Counted from the first letter of the stretch, positions 15,541 through 24,686 are shown. The stretch is 64,000 nucleotides of DNA from Halostagnicola sp. A56 (GCF_000691505.1 NZ_JMIP02000017.1:248001-312000), one strand, 5' to 3'. Notes: generated from the sequence alone by a model not told the origin. A program made the numbers and translations.

Positions 15541-16543
15541 ACGCCGACCTCGACCTTCTCGTGAGACTTGACTCTCACGACACGCCCCAGTCGGTCGCCG
15601 AGCGCGCACGACTCGCCGAATCGCTCGGATTCAGTCGCGTCACGATGGGGGAAACGACTGGCTGGAACGTCGTTCCGGTGCTGACACTCGTCGCCGATCG
15701 GACGACCGACATCGGCATCTCCAACGACGTTATTTCCCCGTTCGGTCGGTCGCCGGCGATGCTGGCCCAGACCGCCCTCACGCTCCAGGAGGTATCCGAT
15801 GGCCGCTACCGCATCGGCCTCGGCCCGAGCTCGCCGGCGATCACCGAACGCTGGCACGGGTCGGCGTTCGATCGACCGCTGCGCCGGACGCGCGAAACGA
15901 TCGAGATTATCCGGGCAGTCTACGAGAACGGAACGCCCGCCTACGAGGGCGAGATCTTCGACATCGCCGGGCTGGACTACGAACGCGACCTGCCCGAGCG
16001 CCCGCCGCCGATCGATGTCGCGACACTCGGTCCCAAAGCGACCGAGATGGCCGGTCGCTTCGGCGACGGCTGGGCACCGCAGCTATTCACGGCGGACGGG
16101 CTCGAGGCGCGACTCGAGGACGTAGAACGCGGTGCCGACCTCGCCGGGCGGGACCGCTCGGCGCTCAGAGTAAGCCCGATCGTTCGGGGAATCGCCTCGG
16201 AGGATCGCGAACGAGCGCGTCGGCTCGCGCGGTCGACGCTCGCGTTCATGCTCGGCGCGTACGGACCCTACTACGGTGATTCCGTCGCCGAACAGGGGTA
16301 TCGATCGGTGGTTTCGAAAATTAGAGCGGCCTGGAGTGAGCGGGACACGGAAGCGATGGCGGCGGCACTGCCAGACGAACTGCTCGACGAACTCGCCCCC
16401 GCCGGCACACCCGAGGAAGTTCGCGACTGGGTCGAATCCTACGCGGCCATCGACGGCGTCGACGCTGTTCGAGTCGGTTCGGTTCGCGGGGCGACCGAGG
16501 AGGACATCGAGCGAACGATGGAGCGCTCGGAGAACTCGTCTGA
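15537..16543 (+). CDS. LLM-class F420-dependent oxidoreductase, TIGR04024-like (3' frameshift)
   Basis: A luciferase-like TIM-barrel protein that probably uses coenzyme F420 to reduce or oxidise an unknown substrate. Seen: DLDLLVRLDSHDTPQSVAER, then LGFSRVTMGETTGWN, ISNDVISPFGRSPAMLAQ, GRYRIGLGPSSP and GPKATEMAGRFGDGWAPQLF, matching the haloarchaeal TIGR04024 group. The GTG start has GGAGGG seven bases upstream. As read, the frame runs on to 16787, through the opposite-strand glycine-zipper gene. If one G is restored in tcgg-ag (16527-16531), the protein ends ERSGELV at the TGA 16541-16543, giving 335 residues, the family's usual length. I therefore place the end there. Confidence 0.8.
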
Positions 16544-16600
16544 AACGGCGTTCTCTCGAGGCCAAAAACGAGCCGATACGACCGATCGAGACGATCCGAT

Positions 16601-16825
16601 TCAGTCCGCGTCCGCGGGTCTGGTTCCGTCCCGATCTTTGACTCGACCGACCAGCGAACTTGCAGCGACCCGCTTTTCGCCGACGATCGCTCCGACGACC
16701 CCGCCGATGGCGCCGCCGGTACTCGCGCCGTTTCTGCTCACGAATCCGCCGATCGCCGCGCCGATCGCCGCGCCGATCGCAGCGTAGCGTGCGCGGCTCA
16801 GCCGTCGTTTGATCTCTCCTTTCAT
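16601..16825 (-). CDS. Glycine-zipper membrane protein (74 aa)
   Basis: A small protein with a basic N-terminus (MKGEIKRRLSRARY), then two glycine-zipper helices, AAIGAAIGAAIGGFVSR and GGAIGGVVGAIVGEKR, then a charged tail ending RPADAD. GxxxG packing of this kind is seen in proteins that oligomerise in membranes. The start at 16825 is preferred over ATG 16849 because a TTTATA box at 16851-16856 would begin transcription at about 16825. The convergent oxidoreductase as read overlaps this gene completely. After correction of its frameshift the two stops are 57 bases apart. Confidence 0.72.
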   Translation of the reverse strand: MKGEIKRRLSRARYAAIGAAIGAAIGGFVSRNGASTGGAIGGVVGAIVGEKRVAASSLVGRVKDRDGTRPADAD

Positions 16826-16850
16826 ACGACTAGTTTCGTGAGTGTCCATT

Positions 16851-16856
16851 ATAAAC
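16851..16856 (-). promoter_or_regulatory. TATA box of the glycine-zipper gene
   Basis: TTTATA on the minus strand about 26 bases before the ATG at 16825 implies a leaderless transcript. It shows that the ATG at 16849, which lies within the core promoter, is not the start. Confidence 0.55.
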
Positions 16857-17117
16857 GTTGGCCGACTTCGGATCGAAAATTCTGACGGCGACTCGAGGGG
16901 GCGAGTCCGGTTACTCGAATGCACCCCGATTACCCGACTTTGCCCCGGTCCCAGACGTTCGTAATCGAATCGCCGTTCGGGGGCGTGTGACTCACGTCTC
17001 TCATCGTTCGTCTCGCTTCGACGGGTTTCATGCACACTGGTAACATTCGACAATACATAGCTGTTTCCCTCCGCTCGGAGAGGTACCGATGGACGGGAGA
17101 AGACGAATTCGATCCGT

Positions 17118-17423
17118 TTACTCGAGCGAACCGGACTCTACGGTGATTTCGCCGTCGGCGGTTACCGTCACCAGACACTCGTTGTACTCGAAGGTGACCG
17201 ATCCGCCGGATCGAAGGCCGTTCGACCGGGGTTCGAACAGTCGCTCGAGCGCGTCGGCGTTGATCGCGTAGTGAAGCGGCTCGAGTTCCGTGACCTCCTC
17301 GTCGCAGAACTCGGCGACCGCTTCGGCGACGGCGACGCTGATCGGTTGTGAATCGAGTCGGTTGTACTGTGTAACGTGTTGCTCGTCAGTCGTAAGCGAA
17401 GACTCTGTAGTCATTTCGGTCAT
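17118..17423 (-). CDS. HalOD1 output-domain protein
   Basis: A 101-residue protein consisting mainly of one HalOD1 domain: YNRLDSQPISVAVAEAVAEF, then ELEPLHYAINADALERLF, then GSVTFEYNECLVTVTADGEI. HalOD1 is a haloarchaeal output domain found alone or fused to response-regulator and PAS proteins; its biochemical role is unresolved. The ATG at 17423 is used; 17414 is a close alternative. It sits next to and downstream of the large PAS/GAF/Bat regulator on the same strand, so it may belong to the same signalling pathway. Confidence 0.82.
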   Translation of the reverse strand: MTEMTTESSLTTDEQHVTQYNRLDSQPISVAVAEAVAEFCDEEVTELEPLHYAINADALERLFEPRSNGLRSGGSVTFEYNECLVTVTADGEITVESGSLE

Positions 17424-17534
17424 GGTATTTGCGTATCCCCATACGCGTCTCGGAGACAACGCCCACTTTGCGAGTCGCGGTAAAGAGTTTGACCGTTAAC
17501 TGTGTAATGGCCGACCTGTGTAGGGGTTAATCAG

Positions 17535-20500
17535 TTAACCGCCATCAGTGGTTATCTCCGTATCGAACAGCGACGAAAACACCGTCTGCTCGGTCGCGCG
17601 GACGTGTTTGTGAAACGCCGGCGGCGAAATATCGAGCGAGGCCGCGACGTCTTCCCCGGTCGTTCGGCGCGGCCACTCGAAGAATCCGCTGTGAAACGCC
17701 GTCTGAACGACCTCCCGTTGTCGATCGGTGAACTCCTCGAGAAGCGGCTTCTTGGGTCGCTGGCCGATCGCTGACGAATGCGTCGACGATTTGTCCCGTT
17801 TCGAAACCATCGTCGCTTCGAACCCGCGTCGGGTAATACCCGAGATCACTTCACGGACGTCGATCGAGTGAGGGACATCGACCGTCGCTCGCGCGGTCGA
17901 TCCGTCGGTCCGCAACTCCCGCAACGTGCCGCCGTTTGCCTCGACGATCGAGCCGAAAAACGGCCCCTCGAGGCGGATCTGGACCGTCGCGGAGTCCTCG
18001 GTCTCCGCGATGACCGAACCGCTCCGGACGCCCTCGAGCGACGACCACTCGAGCTCGTCGGCGTCTCGAACCGTTCGGACGAAGACGGTCGTCGAGCCGT
18101 CGGCCTGCGGAATCGTTCCCTCGACGCGTCCCTCGATGTCGAACGCGTCGACGATGGCGTTTAGGACCGTCCCGGATTCGACCTCGAGTTCGATCTCCGT
18201 TCGCTCGGTTTCGCCTACCGGGTTGGTTCGTTTGACCGTATCGATCGCGTACGCGATCGTCTCGCCGAGCTCGGCCAGCATCGACCTGACCGTTTCGTCG
18301 AACCCTTCGAACTGGGGTCCGTAGAGTGTCAACACGCCGTAGGTGAACTCGTCGTAGATCAGCGGGACGGCGTAGACCGACTGGAAGTTCCGAGAGAGCG
18401 CTTCGGTTCGCCACTCCCCCTTTCGGAGTTCGCTGGCGACGTTTTGGACGTAGGTCGGCTGCCGGGTGCGGACAGTTCGACCCGCAGGCTCCGTCGCCGA
18501 GTCGTCGACGGTCGTCACCGACACCGACTCGAGATAGCCGGTTCCGTGTCCGGCGTCCGCTCGAGGAACGACGTGGTTTCCGCCCGGATCCGGCTCGCCG
18601 ATCCACGCGAACGAACACTCGGTCATCGACGCCAGTCGCTCACAGATCCCGGTTTCGATCTCCGAGCGCGTGTTCGCACGCAGCAGGTGCTCTTCGATCT
18701 CCTCGCGCAACTGGCTCGCGCGGTTCAGGCGCTCGAGGCGCGTGTTCTGTCGCTCGAGTTCCTGTTCGCGCTCGCGAAGGCGGTGTGTCCGCCCGATCCG
18801 ATCCAGCGCGGCCTCGGCGGTCGCGCCGAACAACTGCGCGAGTTCGAACGTCTCCTCGTCGTATCGACCGTGCTCCGTCGACACCGCGGCGAGGACGCCA
18901 TGATCGCCGAACGGAACGTAGAGGGCGCTTCGAACGTTCGTCGATTCGTCGTACAGCGCCGGGGAATCTCTGATGTCGTCGAACAGCCGCGGCTCGCCGG
19001 CGACGAACGTCTCCCAGGCGATGCTGTCACCCGGCGTGAACCGGTCCGGGATTTTGATCGAGTCTTCGATCTCAGCGCCGGAGGCGGCGGGAACGAGCTC
19101 GTTCGATCGTTCATCGAAGCGGAACACGACGGTATCGAGATCGAGGACGTCGGCGGCGACGTCGACGATGTACTCGCAGGCCTCCTGTTTCGTATCGACC
19201 GAAAGCAGGTGTCGAGTCGCTTCCTGCAGCGCGCTCAAGGTGTCCTCGTACTGCGCTCGCTCCGTGACGTCGACCGACGCATTGATGACCCTGTCGACGG
19301 TCTCGCCGTCCATGATCGGCCGGTACCACGTTTCGAATACTCGGTCGCCGATGCGTCGGCGAGAGTGGACGGGGGCGCCCTCGAGCGCCCGCTCCGCGTC
19401 GGCACAGGCCGCCTGATACCCGCCGAACTCGTCGAAAAACGATTCGCCGACGACCTCGCCGGGTTCGAGGTCGAGTCGCTCGAGGGCTTTCCCTCTCGAG
19501 AACGTGAAGGTTCCCTCGTCGTCGAGGACTGAGACGATCAGGGGGACGTTCTCGATGATGGTCTCGAGGCGCTCGGTCCGTTCGACGAGCGTTCGCTCGC
19601 GGTCGACTCGATCGGAGACGTCCCGGAAGTAGATCGAGATGCCGGATTCCGACGGGAACAGTCGGGCTTCGATCCAGCGCTGGTACCGCTCGAGGTAGCC
19701 TTCGACCGTTCTCGGCTCCTGACAGTCGATCACGTCGAGGGACTCGGCCTCGAACTCGGTTCCCTCGAGTTCGGGAAAGACGTCGAGGAACTGTCGACCG
19801 ACGAGTTCCGACCGGTCGAATCCGAGGAACTCCTCGGCGCGGTCGTTGACGTACGTGAACCTGTTCCGCGAGTCGAGCGCGATGAACGCGTCGGTCACCC
19901 GTTCGAACGACTTTCGCAGCTCTCGCTCGATTTGCGTACTCTCGGTGCGGTCACGGATCGCAACGGTGACACCGTCGATCACGTCGTCGTCGAGTTCGTT
20001 CGTGAGAGCGGCCTCGTGAACGTGCCAGGTGTCGTCGGCGTGCTGGAACCGGTACTCGCAGGTCGTCGTTGCTCCCGGACCGCCCGCGATAACGGACTCG
20101 AAGGCCTCGACGAAATCGTCAGCGTCGGCCGGATGGATCACGTCGTCGATGAGTTCGCCGCGACACGCTTCGGGACCGGTGCCGGTAAACCGCTCGATAG
20201 AAGGGCTAACGAACCGTTGACACCGATATTCGTCCAGTATCAGTATCGGCTCTCGAGTGTACTCGAGCAGTTTTCGACACAGGCGGTCGCTCGCCGCGTC
20301 CGATCGGGACGGCGAACACGCGATCGCGCGCTCGATCCGATGGGCGAGCAGACTCGAGTTCCGCGCGTCGTCGCTTCGAATTACGTCCGTTGCGCCCGCC
20401 TCGAGGAGCCGACCGATCTGCGGTTGCTCGTCGTCGACCGAGACGATCACTGGAACCGTCGGGGCGACGCTCTCGAGCGCCGTTCGGTCGTTCGTGAGCA

Positions 20501-20666
20501 GACAATCGGCGTCCTCGAGGCGCTCTGAGTCGAGTTGATCGACCGGCCCCTCGACCGATAGGTCACTCGACTCGAGCGACGAGACGACCGATTGGGCCCA
20601 TGGTGACGTACCCGCGACGAGAACGTGGATCGTCGATCGATCGAGATTCGCGATACCACGATTCAT
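17535..20666 (-). CDS. Multi-domain PAS/GAF sensor with bacterio-opsin-activator (Bat) and HTH-10 output
   Basis: A 1043-residue soluble one-component regulator. In order: a degenerate receiver-like domain (about 12-115; IHVLVAGTSPWAQSVVSSLE, GATDVI); three PAS domains (about 125-245, 250-360 with FVNDRAEEFLGFDRSELVGR-like residues, 370-480 with RPIMDGETVDRVINAS); two GAF domains (about 490-630 and 665-800); the Bat domain (about 815-960; EIELEVESGTVLNAIVDAFD); and a C-terminal HTH-10 (LEEFTDRQREVVQTAFHSGF, FEWPRRTTGEDVAASLDISP). Bat relatives respond to oxygen, redox state or light and activate membrane genes. No heme- or flavin-binding residue can be assigned by eye, so the signal is unknown. 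No histidine kinase domain is present. Confidence 0.93.
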   Translation of the reverse strand: MNRGIANLDRSTIHVLVAGTSPWAQSVVSSLESSDLSVEGPVDQLDSERLEDADCLLTNDRTALESVAPTVPVIVSVDDEQPQIGRLLEAGATDVIRSDDARNSSLLAHRIERAIACSPSRSDAASDRLCRKLLEYTREPILILDEYRCQRFVSPSIERFTGTGPEACRGELIDDVIHPADADDFVEAFESVIAGGPGATTTCEYRFQHADDTWHVHEAALTNELDDDVIDGVTVAIRDRTESTQIERELRKSFERVTDAFIALDSRNRFTYVNDRAEEFLGFDRSELVGRQFLDVFPELEGTEFEAESLDVIDCQEPRTVEGYLERYQRWIEARLFPSESGISIYFRDVSDRVDRERTLVERTERLETIIENVPLIVSVLDDEGTFTFSRGKALERLDLEPGEVVGESFFDEFGGYQAACADAERALEGAPVHSRRRIGDRVFETWYRPIMDGETVDRVINASVDVTERAQYEDTLSALQEATRHLLSVDTKQEACEYIVDVAADVLDLDTVVFRFDERSNELVPAASGAEIEDSIKIPDRFTPGDSIAWETFVAGEPRLFDDIRDSPALYDESTNVRSALYVPFGDHGVLAAVSTEHGRYDEETFELAQLFGATAEAALDRIGRTHRLREREQELERQNTRLERLNRASQLREEIEEHLLRANTRSEIETGICERLASMTECSFAWIGEPDPGGNHVVPRADAGHGTGYLESVSVTTVDDSATEPAGRTVRTRQPTYVQNVASELRKGEWRTEALSRNFQSVYAVPLIYDEFTYGVLTLYGPQFEGFDETVRSMLAELGETIAYAIDTVKRTNPVGETERTEIELEVESGTVLNAIVDAFDIEGRVEGTIPQADGSTTVFVRTVRDADELEWSSLEGVRSGSVIAETEDSATVQIRLEGPFFGSIVEANGGTLRELRTDGSTARATVDVPHSIDVREVISGITRRGFEATMVSKRDKSSTHSSAIGQRPKKPLLEEFTDRQREVVQTAFHSGFFEWPRRTTGEDVAASLDISPPAFHKHVRATEQTVFSSLFDTEITTDGG

Positions 20667-20759
20667 ACAGGGTGTGAGGGCTCTGGAAGGAAAAGCTTCG
20701 CGCCGCTGACGCCGTCGAACCGAAGATCGGGCCGTCGAACGTCTCGCCGATCGCAGTCG

Positions 20760-21815
20760 TCAGTTCCGCGTCTCGAGCGGAACGTGCTCGACCGCGTACC
20801 CCGAATCGGTGCGGTTCACCGACTCGACTTCCCTGAACAGAATCTCCGACTCCATTTTCGTCATCACGGGTATCTCGTAGTTGACGGCCTCGTAGCCGAG
20901 GCCGTCGCCGTCGGCCCGTCGCTGGTCGACGAACTCGCGGTGGCGCTCGAGGCGGGTTCGGCCGACGCTCCTCGAGAGCGTTCCGATATCGTCGATTCTG
21001 CCTTCGAAGGCCTCGAGGAAGGTGTCCTCGAGTTCGTAGCCGATCGAGTTCCGGCCGGCACACATCGCGGCGAGGGTGGTCGTTCCGGTTCCCCAGAACG
21101 GATCGAGCACCGTGTCACCGTATGCGGAGTACATACAGAGCAACCGATAGGGGATCTCGAGCGGGTACGCGCCCGAGCGCTCGCGGACGTCGTCGGGGAC
21201 GCCCTCGAGGCCCTGCAGTTCGCCTTTGACGTCTGTCCAGACGTCCGTGAACCAGCGGTTGCGCTCCTCCCAAAAGTAGGCGGCTTCGTAGCGCCGGTCC
21301 GCGCCTGGTTCGAACGCCCGCCGGTCGCCGCCGTTGCGAAAGATCAGGACGTACTCGTGTTCCAGCGTGACGTACGCGTTGGGTGGGATCATCCCGCTTC
21401 CCATGAACTTCGCGGCGCTGTTCGTCGGCTTGCGCCAGAGGACATCCGGGAGTGGATCAAATCCGCGCTCCTCGAACGCCTCCGTTACGCGGGCGTGATT
21501 CGGGTAGACCCGGAAGCTGTCCTCGAGCGAGCGGGTCGCGTCGCCGACGTTGATACAGGCGATGCCGCCGTCGACCAGCACTCGCTCGAGTTCGTCCCAG
21601 ACCCGATCGAGTTGGGCGTGCATCGCCTCGAACGCCGCCTGCCCGTTTCCCGACTCGAGTTCGCTCGAGACGGCCGGATCCAGGTCCGCAAAGAGATCGT
21701 CCCACATTTCGATCATCGGGTACGGCGGGGATGTCACGACGAGTTCCACAGAATCGTCGGCGACCGCCCGCAGGTCCCGCGAGTCGTCGACGAACAACCG
21801 ATGGGTCGTCTCCAT
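20760..21815 (-). CDS. zim: DNA methyltransferase, Zim-like (probably CTAG-specific, N4-cytosine type)
   Basis: A 351-residue amino-methyltransferase. Catalytic motif IV is VVTSPPYPMIEMW near residue 30. The S-P-P-Y form is typical of N4-cytosine methylases. The SAM-binding motif I is YGDTVLDPFWGTGTTTLAAM near residue 240, so the motifs are in permuted order. The start at 21815 (METTHRLFVDDSRDL) is chosen because it directly precedes the fold. No restriction enzyme gene is adjacent. An orphan methylase of this kind, called Zim and reported to modify CTAG, is widely conserved in haloarchaea. I assign it by resemblance and by the apparent scarcity of CTAG here. The specificity is not read from the sequence. 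Confidence 0.8.
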   Translation of the reverse strand: METTHRLFVDDSRDLRAVADDSVELVVTSPPYPMIEMWDDLFADLDPAVSSELESGNGQAAFEAMHAQLDRVWDELERVLVDGGIACINVGDATRSLEDSFRVYPNHARVTEAFEERGFDPLPDVLWRKPTNSAAKFMGSGMIPPNAYVTLEHEYVLIFRNGGDRRAFEPGADRRYEAAYFWEERNRWFTDVWTDVKGELQGLEGVPDDVRERSGAYPLEIPYRLLCMYSAYGDTVLDPFWGTGTTTLAAMCAGRNSIGYELEDTFLEAFEGRIDDIGTLSRSVGRTRLERHREFVDQRRADGDGLGYEAVNYEIPVMTKMESEILFREVESVNRTDSGYAVEHVPLETRN

Positions 21816-21971
21816 TGACACACACTGTCGCCGTTCGCCCCTTAGATCCTTCGTCACCGACTCCGCTCGAGCGCGTTCGCGTCGATCCGAAACGCAGCCG
21901 GCGTAATTACTGCTGTGTATTACTATGGATGGAAAATATTAAGCGTCGGCATAGCCTAGCCGGGACCACGC

Positions 21972-22976
21972 ATGACCGAATACGTTTCGACCACGGCGGG
22001 GCTGTTCGCGCTCCCCGACTGGGCGAAAGACGATCTCTCGGATCTCAAAGGGCACCAGAAACACGACCTCATCGACGGCGACGAGGGAGGCGAGATCGCC
22101 TCGACCTACGAGAAGGCACGCGAGGAAGTCGTCTCCGCCCAGCAGGAGGCCGGTCTCGACCGCATCGTCGACGGCCAGCTTCGCTGGGACGACATGCTCG
22201 CACACCCGCTTGCCGTCCACGACGCCGTCGAAACGCGCGGTATCGTCCGCTACTACGACAACAACAACTTCTATCGAGAGCCCGTCGTCTCCGGCGAGCT
22301 CGATTTCTCCGGCGACGTCGCCTCCGAACTCGAGACGACCGCCGAACTCGCCGACGGCGAGGATCTGCAGGCGGTCCTTCCCGGTCCCTACTCGCTGGCC
22401 GAACTCGCGACCGACGAACACTACGGCGACCACGCCGACTTTCTCGCGGCGATCGCCGACTTTCTCGCCGGCGAGGTCGAAGCCTTCCCCGAGGTCGAAA
22501 CGCTGTATCTGCTCGAGCCGTCGCTCGTCGAGGACGCTCCCGAAGACGGTCTCGACGAACGCGCGAGCGAAGCGATCGATACCGTCGCCGCCGCGACCGA
22601 CGCGGATGTCGTCGCCCACCCTTACTGGGGCGCACTCGAGGAGAAGACCTACGCGCACTTGCTCGACGCCGACATCGACGCCGTCGGCTTCGACTTCGTC
22701 TCCGAACAGGAGGACAACCTCTACAACATTCAGGAGTACGGCGCGACCGACGACATCTCGCTCGCGCTGGTCGACGGGCAGAACACGCTCGTCGAGGATC
22801 CCGAAGCGGTTCGGGACCGAACCGACTGGGTCTTCGACCAGATCCCCGTCACCGACTTTGAAACCGTCTATCTGACGACGAACACCGGAACCTTCCACCT
22901 GCCGTACAACAAGCACGAAGCGAAACTCGAGATCCTTGCGGAAGCCGCGGATCTCGCCGAGGTGACAGCCGCATGA
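21972..22976 (+). CDS. Methionine synthase N-like subunit (MetE family)
   Basis: A 334-residue TIM-barrel protein related to 5-methyltetrahydropteroyl-triglutamate-homocysteine methyltransferase. Seen: YVSTTAGLFALPDWAKDDL, QAVLPGPYSLAELA and TLYLLEPSLVEDAPEDG. It lacks the zinc-ligand motifs HVCYGD and SPDCG found in its partner. It resembles the non-catalytic N-terminal half of bacterial MetE. Its stop overlaps the next start by four bases (ATGA at 22973-22976), so the two are translationally coupled and probably work as one enzyme or complex in the last step of methionine synthesis. The methyl donor in haloarchaea is not settled. Confidence 0.85.
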   Translation: MTEYVSTTAGLFALPDWAKDDLSDLKGHQKHDLIDGDEGGEIASTYEKAREEVVSAQQEAGLDRIVDGQLRWDDMLAHPLAVHDAVETRGIVRYYDNNNFYREPVVSGELDFSGDVASELETTAELADGEDLQAVLPGPYSLAELATDEHYGDHADFLAAIADFLAGEVEAFPEVETLYLLEPSLVEDAPEDGLDERASEAIDTVAAATDADVVAHPYWGALEEKTYAHLLDADIDAVGFDFVSEQEDNLYNIQEYGATDDISLALVDGQNTLVEDPEAVRDRTDWVFDQIPVTDFETVYLTTNTGTFHLPYNKHEAKLEILAEAADLAEVTAA

Positions 22977-24049
22977 GCACGAACCAGAACAAAGATCAGT
23001 TCCGACCGGACGGCCACGAAAACGACCACTTCCTGCTCTCGACAGTCGTCGGCAGCTACCCCAAACCGAAGTGGCTCAACCGCGCGAAAGAACTCTATCA
23101 GGACGAGGATCACGGATTCGACGAGGACGACTATCAGGAGGCAAAAGACGACGCGGCCCGCCTCATCACCAACGAACACGAGCGCGCGGGACTCGACGTC
23201 GTCGTCGACGGCGAGATGCGGCGCAACGAGATGGTCGAGTTCTTCGCCCACCGGATCGACGGCTACGAGTTCAACGGCCCCGTCAAGGTCTGGGGACACA
23301 ACTACTTCGACAAGCCGAGCGTCGTCAGCGAGGTCGAGTACGACGAGAGCTGGCTCGTCGACGAGTACGAATTCACCGCCGCGGCGACGAACCGGCCGGT
23401 CAAGGTCCCGATCACGGGTCCGTACACCCTCGCGAACTGGTCGTTCAACGAGGCTTACGACGACGATGACGATCTCACGCTCGAGCTCGCAGACCTCGTC
23501 AACGAGGAGATCGAAAAGCTCGTCGACGCAGGCGCACGCTACATCCAGATCGACGAGCCCGCACTCGCGACCACGCCGGACGATCACGCCATCGTCGGCG
23601 AGGCCCTAGAGCACATCGTCAGTGACATCCCCGAAGAGGTCCGCATCGGCCTCCACGTCTGTTACGGCGACTACTCTCGCATCTACCCCGAAATCCTCGA
23701 GTTCCCGGTCGACGAGTTCGACCTCGAACTCGCGAACGGCGATTACGACCAGCTCGAGGTCTTCAAAGATCCCGAGTTCACTGCGGATCTCGCACTCGGC
23801 GTCACCGACGTCCACGTCGCTGAGGTCGAATCGGTCGAACAGATCGAGCAGAACATTCAGAAGGGACTCGAGATCGTGCCGCCGGAACAGCTCGTCGTCT
23901 CGCCCGACTGCGGCGTGAAGTTGCTCCCGCGCGAGGTCGCCTACGGCAAGATGGCGAACATGGTCGAAGCCGCCCGGAACGTCGAGGCGAAACTCGATGC
24001 CGGCGAAATCGACATCGAACGCGAATCGCCCGCGCCGGCCGACGACTAA
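22973..24049 (+). CDS. metE: Methionine synthase, cobalamin-independent, catalytic type (core MetE)
   Basis: A 358-residue zinc enzyme that methylates homocysteine. Seen: LLSTVVGSYPKPKWLNRAKE, VVVDGEMRRNEMVEFF, VPITGPYTLANWSFNEAY, YIQIDEPALATTP, then the zinc and substrate motifs IGLHVCYGDYS (His and Cys ligands) and VSPDCGVKLLPREVAYGKM (Cys ligand). The size matches archaeal core MetE rather than the 750-residue bacterial enzyme. It is coupled to the upstream MetE-like gene by an ATGA overlap. The homocysteine would come from MetY (1369-2655). Confidence 0.92.
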   Translation: MSTNQNKDQFRPDGHENDHFLLSTVVGSYPKPKWLNRAKELYQDEDHGFDEDDYQEAKDDAARLITNEHERAGLDVVVDGEMRRNEMVEFFAHRIDGYEFNGPVKVWGHNYFDKPSVVSEVEYDESWLVDEYEFTAAATNRPVKVPITGPYTLANWSFNEAYDDDDDLTLELADLVNEEIEKLVDAGARYIQIDEPALATTPDDHAIVGEALEHIVSDIPEEVRIGLHVCYGDYSRIYPEILEFPVDEFDLELANGDYDQLEVFKDPEFTADLALGVTDVHVAEVESVEQIEQNIQKGLEIVPPEQLVVSPDCGVKLLPREVAYGKMANMVEAARNVEAKLDAGEIDIERESPAPADD

Positions 24050-24219
24050 TCGTACTGGCAGCGAGACAGAACTCGAACGCGATCTCGTTCGCGGTTTCAC
24101 TGCGGCATTTCAGCATGTATTTTGCATTGATTTTCCCGGCTCCTCGACTGACCGAGAGTGGGAGAGACACTATATACACGGGAACGGTGTTGGCTTTTCC
24201 CGTATGATGCGTATCTACT

Positions 24220-24486
24220 ATGTCGAAGTCGACGGACGAACGGGGCCGAATCTACCTCCCGAAGGACGTCCGCGAGCGGTTCGGTGACCGGTATCGAATC
24301 GTCGAACTCCCGAGCCACGTCGCGATCTTCCCCGTCGACGAGGACCCGCTCGAGGGACTCTGAGCCGCCGTTGGAGATGCTTTTGCAGAGACGGAGGCGG
24401 ACGAGCTGAAAGCGGATGCACGCGAGACGATCTCTCGTGAGGTTCGACCGGAGGCAAAAGACCGGTCACGGGACGGTGAGGAGTGA
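24220..24486 (+). pseudogene. vapB-like AbrB antitoxin gene interrupted by TGA
   Basis: The frame reads MSKSTDERGRIYLPKDVRER, then FGDRYRIVELPSHVAIFPVD and EDPLEGL, then TGA at 24361-24363. It continues in frame with AAVGDAFAETEADELKADAR and ends at 24486. The first part is a complete swapped-hairpin AbrB/VapB DNA-binding domain. The second is the usual C-terminal toxin-binding helix. A single C-to-T change in CGA explains the stop. TATATA at 24171-24176 is a plausible promoter. It lies directly before a truncated VapC remnant, so the module is dead, although the 47-residue DNA-binding part could still be made. Confidence 0.75.
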
Positions 24487-24684
24487 GCTGTATACGTCGA
24501 AACTGACTTTTACACTACACTGCTGAAAGACGACGACTGGTTTCGGGACGCCGCAATTTACGCTCTCGAAGAGCGCGATGACATCCCCCATCTGACATTC
24601 GGTACCACTCTCCGACGACACGAGCGTTACCTGGTTACCGCTCCGTCCAAAAACACCCACATACGTGGGGTTCCTACGACGTGA
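24487..24684 (+). pseudogene. vapC-like toxin remnant (PIN domain N-terminus)
   Basis: In the same frame directly after the vapB relic: AVYVETDFYTTLLKDDDWFR, DAAIYALEERDDIPHLTF, then unrelated residues to TGA at 24682. YVETDF is the first acidic motif of PIN-domain VapC ribonucleases (usually YVDTDF or similar), and the following helix fits. No start codon precedes it, and the protein stops after about 40 recognisable residues, so three of the four catalytic acidic residues are missing. It overlaps the promoter region of the nitroreductase gene. Confidence 0.65.
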
Positions 24685-24686
24685 CG

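Noticed and set aside
16544-16787. Pro/Ala-rich C-terminal extension of the F420-dependent oxidoreductase
   Set aside because: It is the antisense of the glycine-zipper gene and disappears if one G is restored near 16529.
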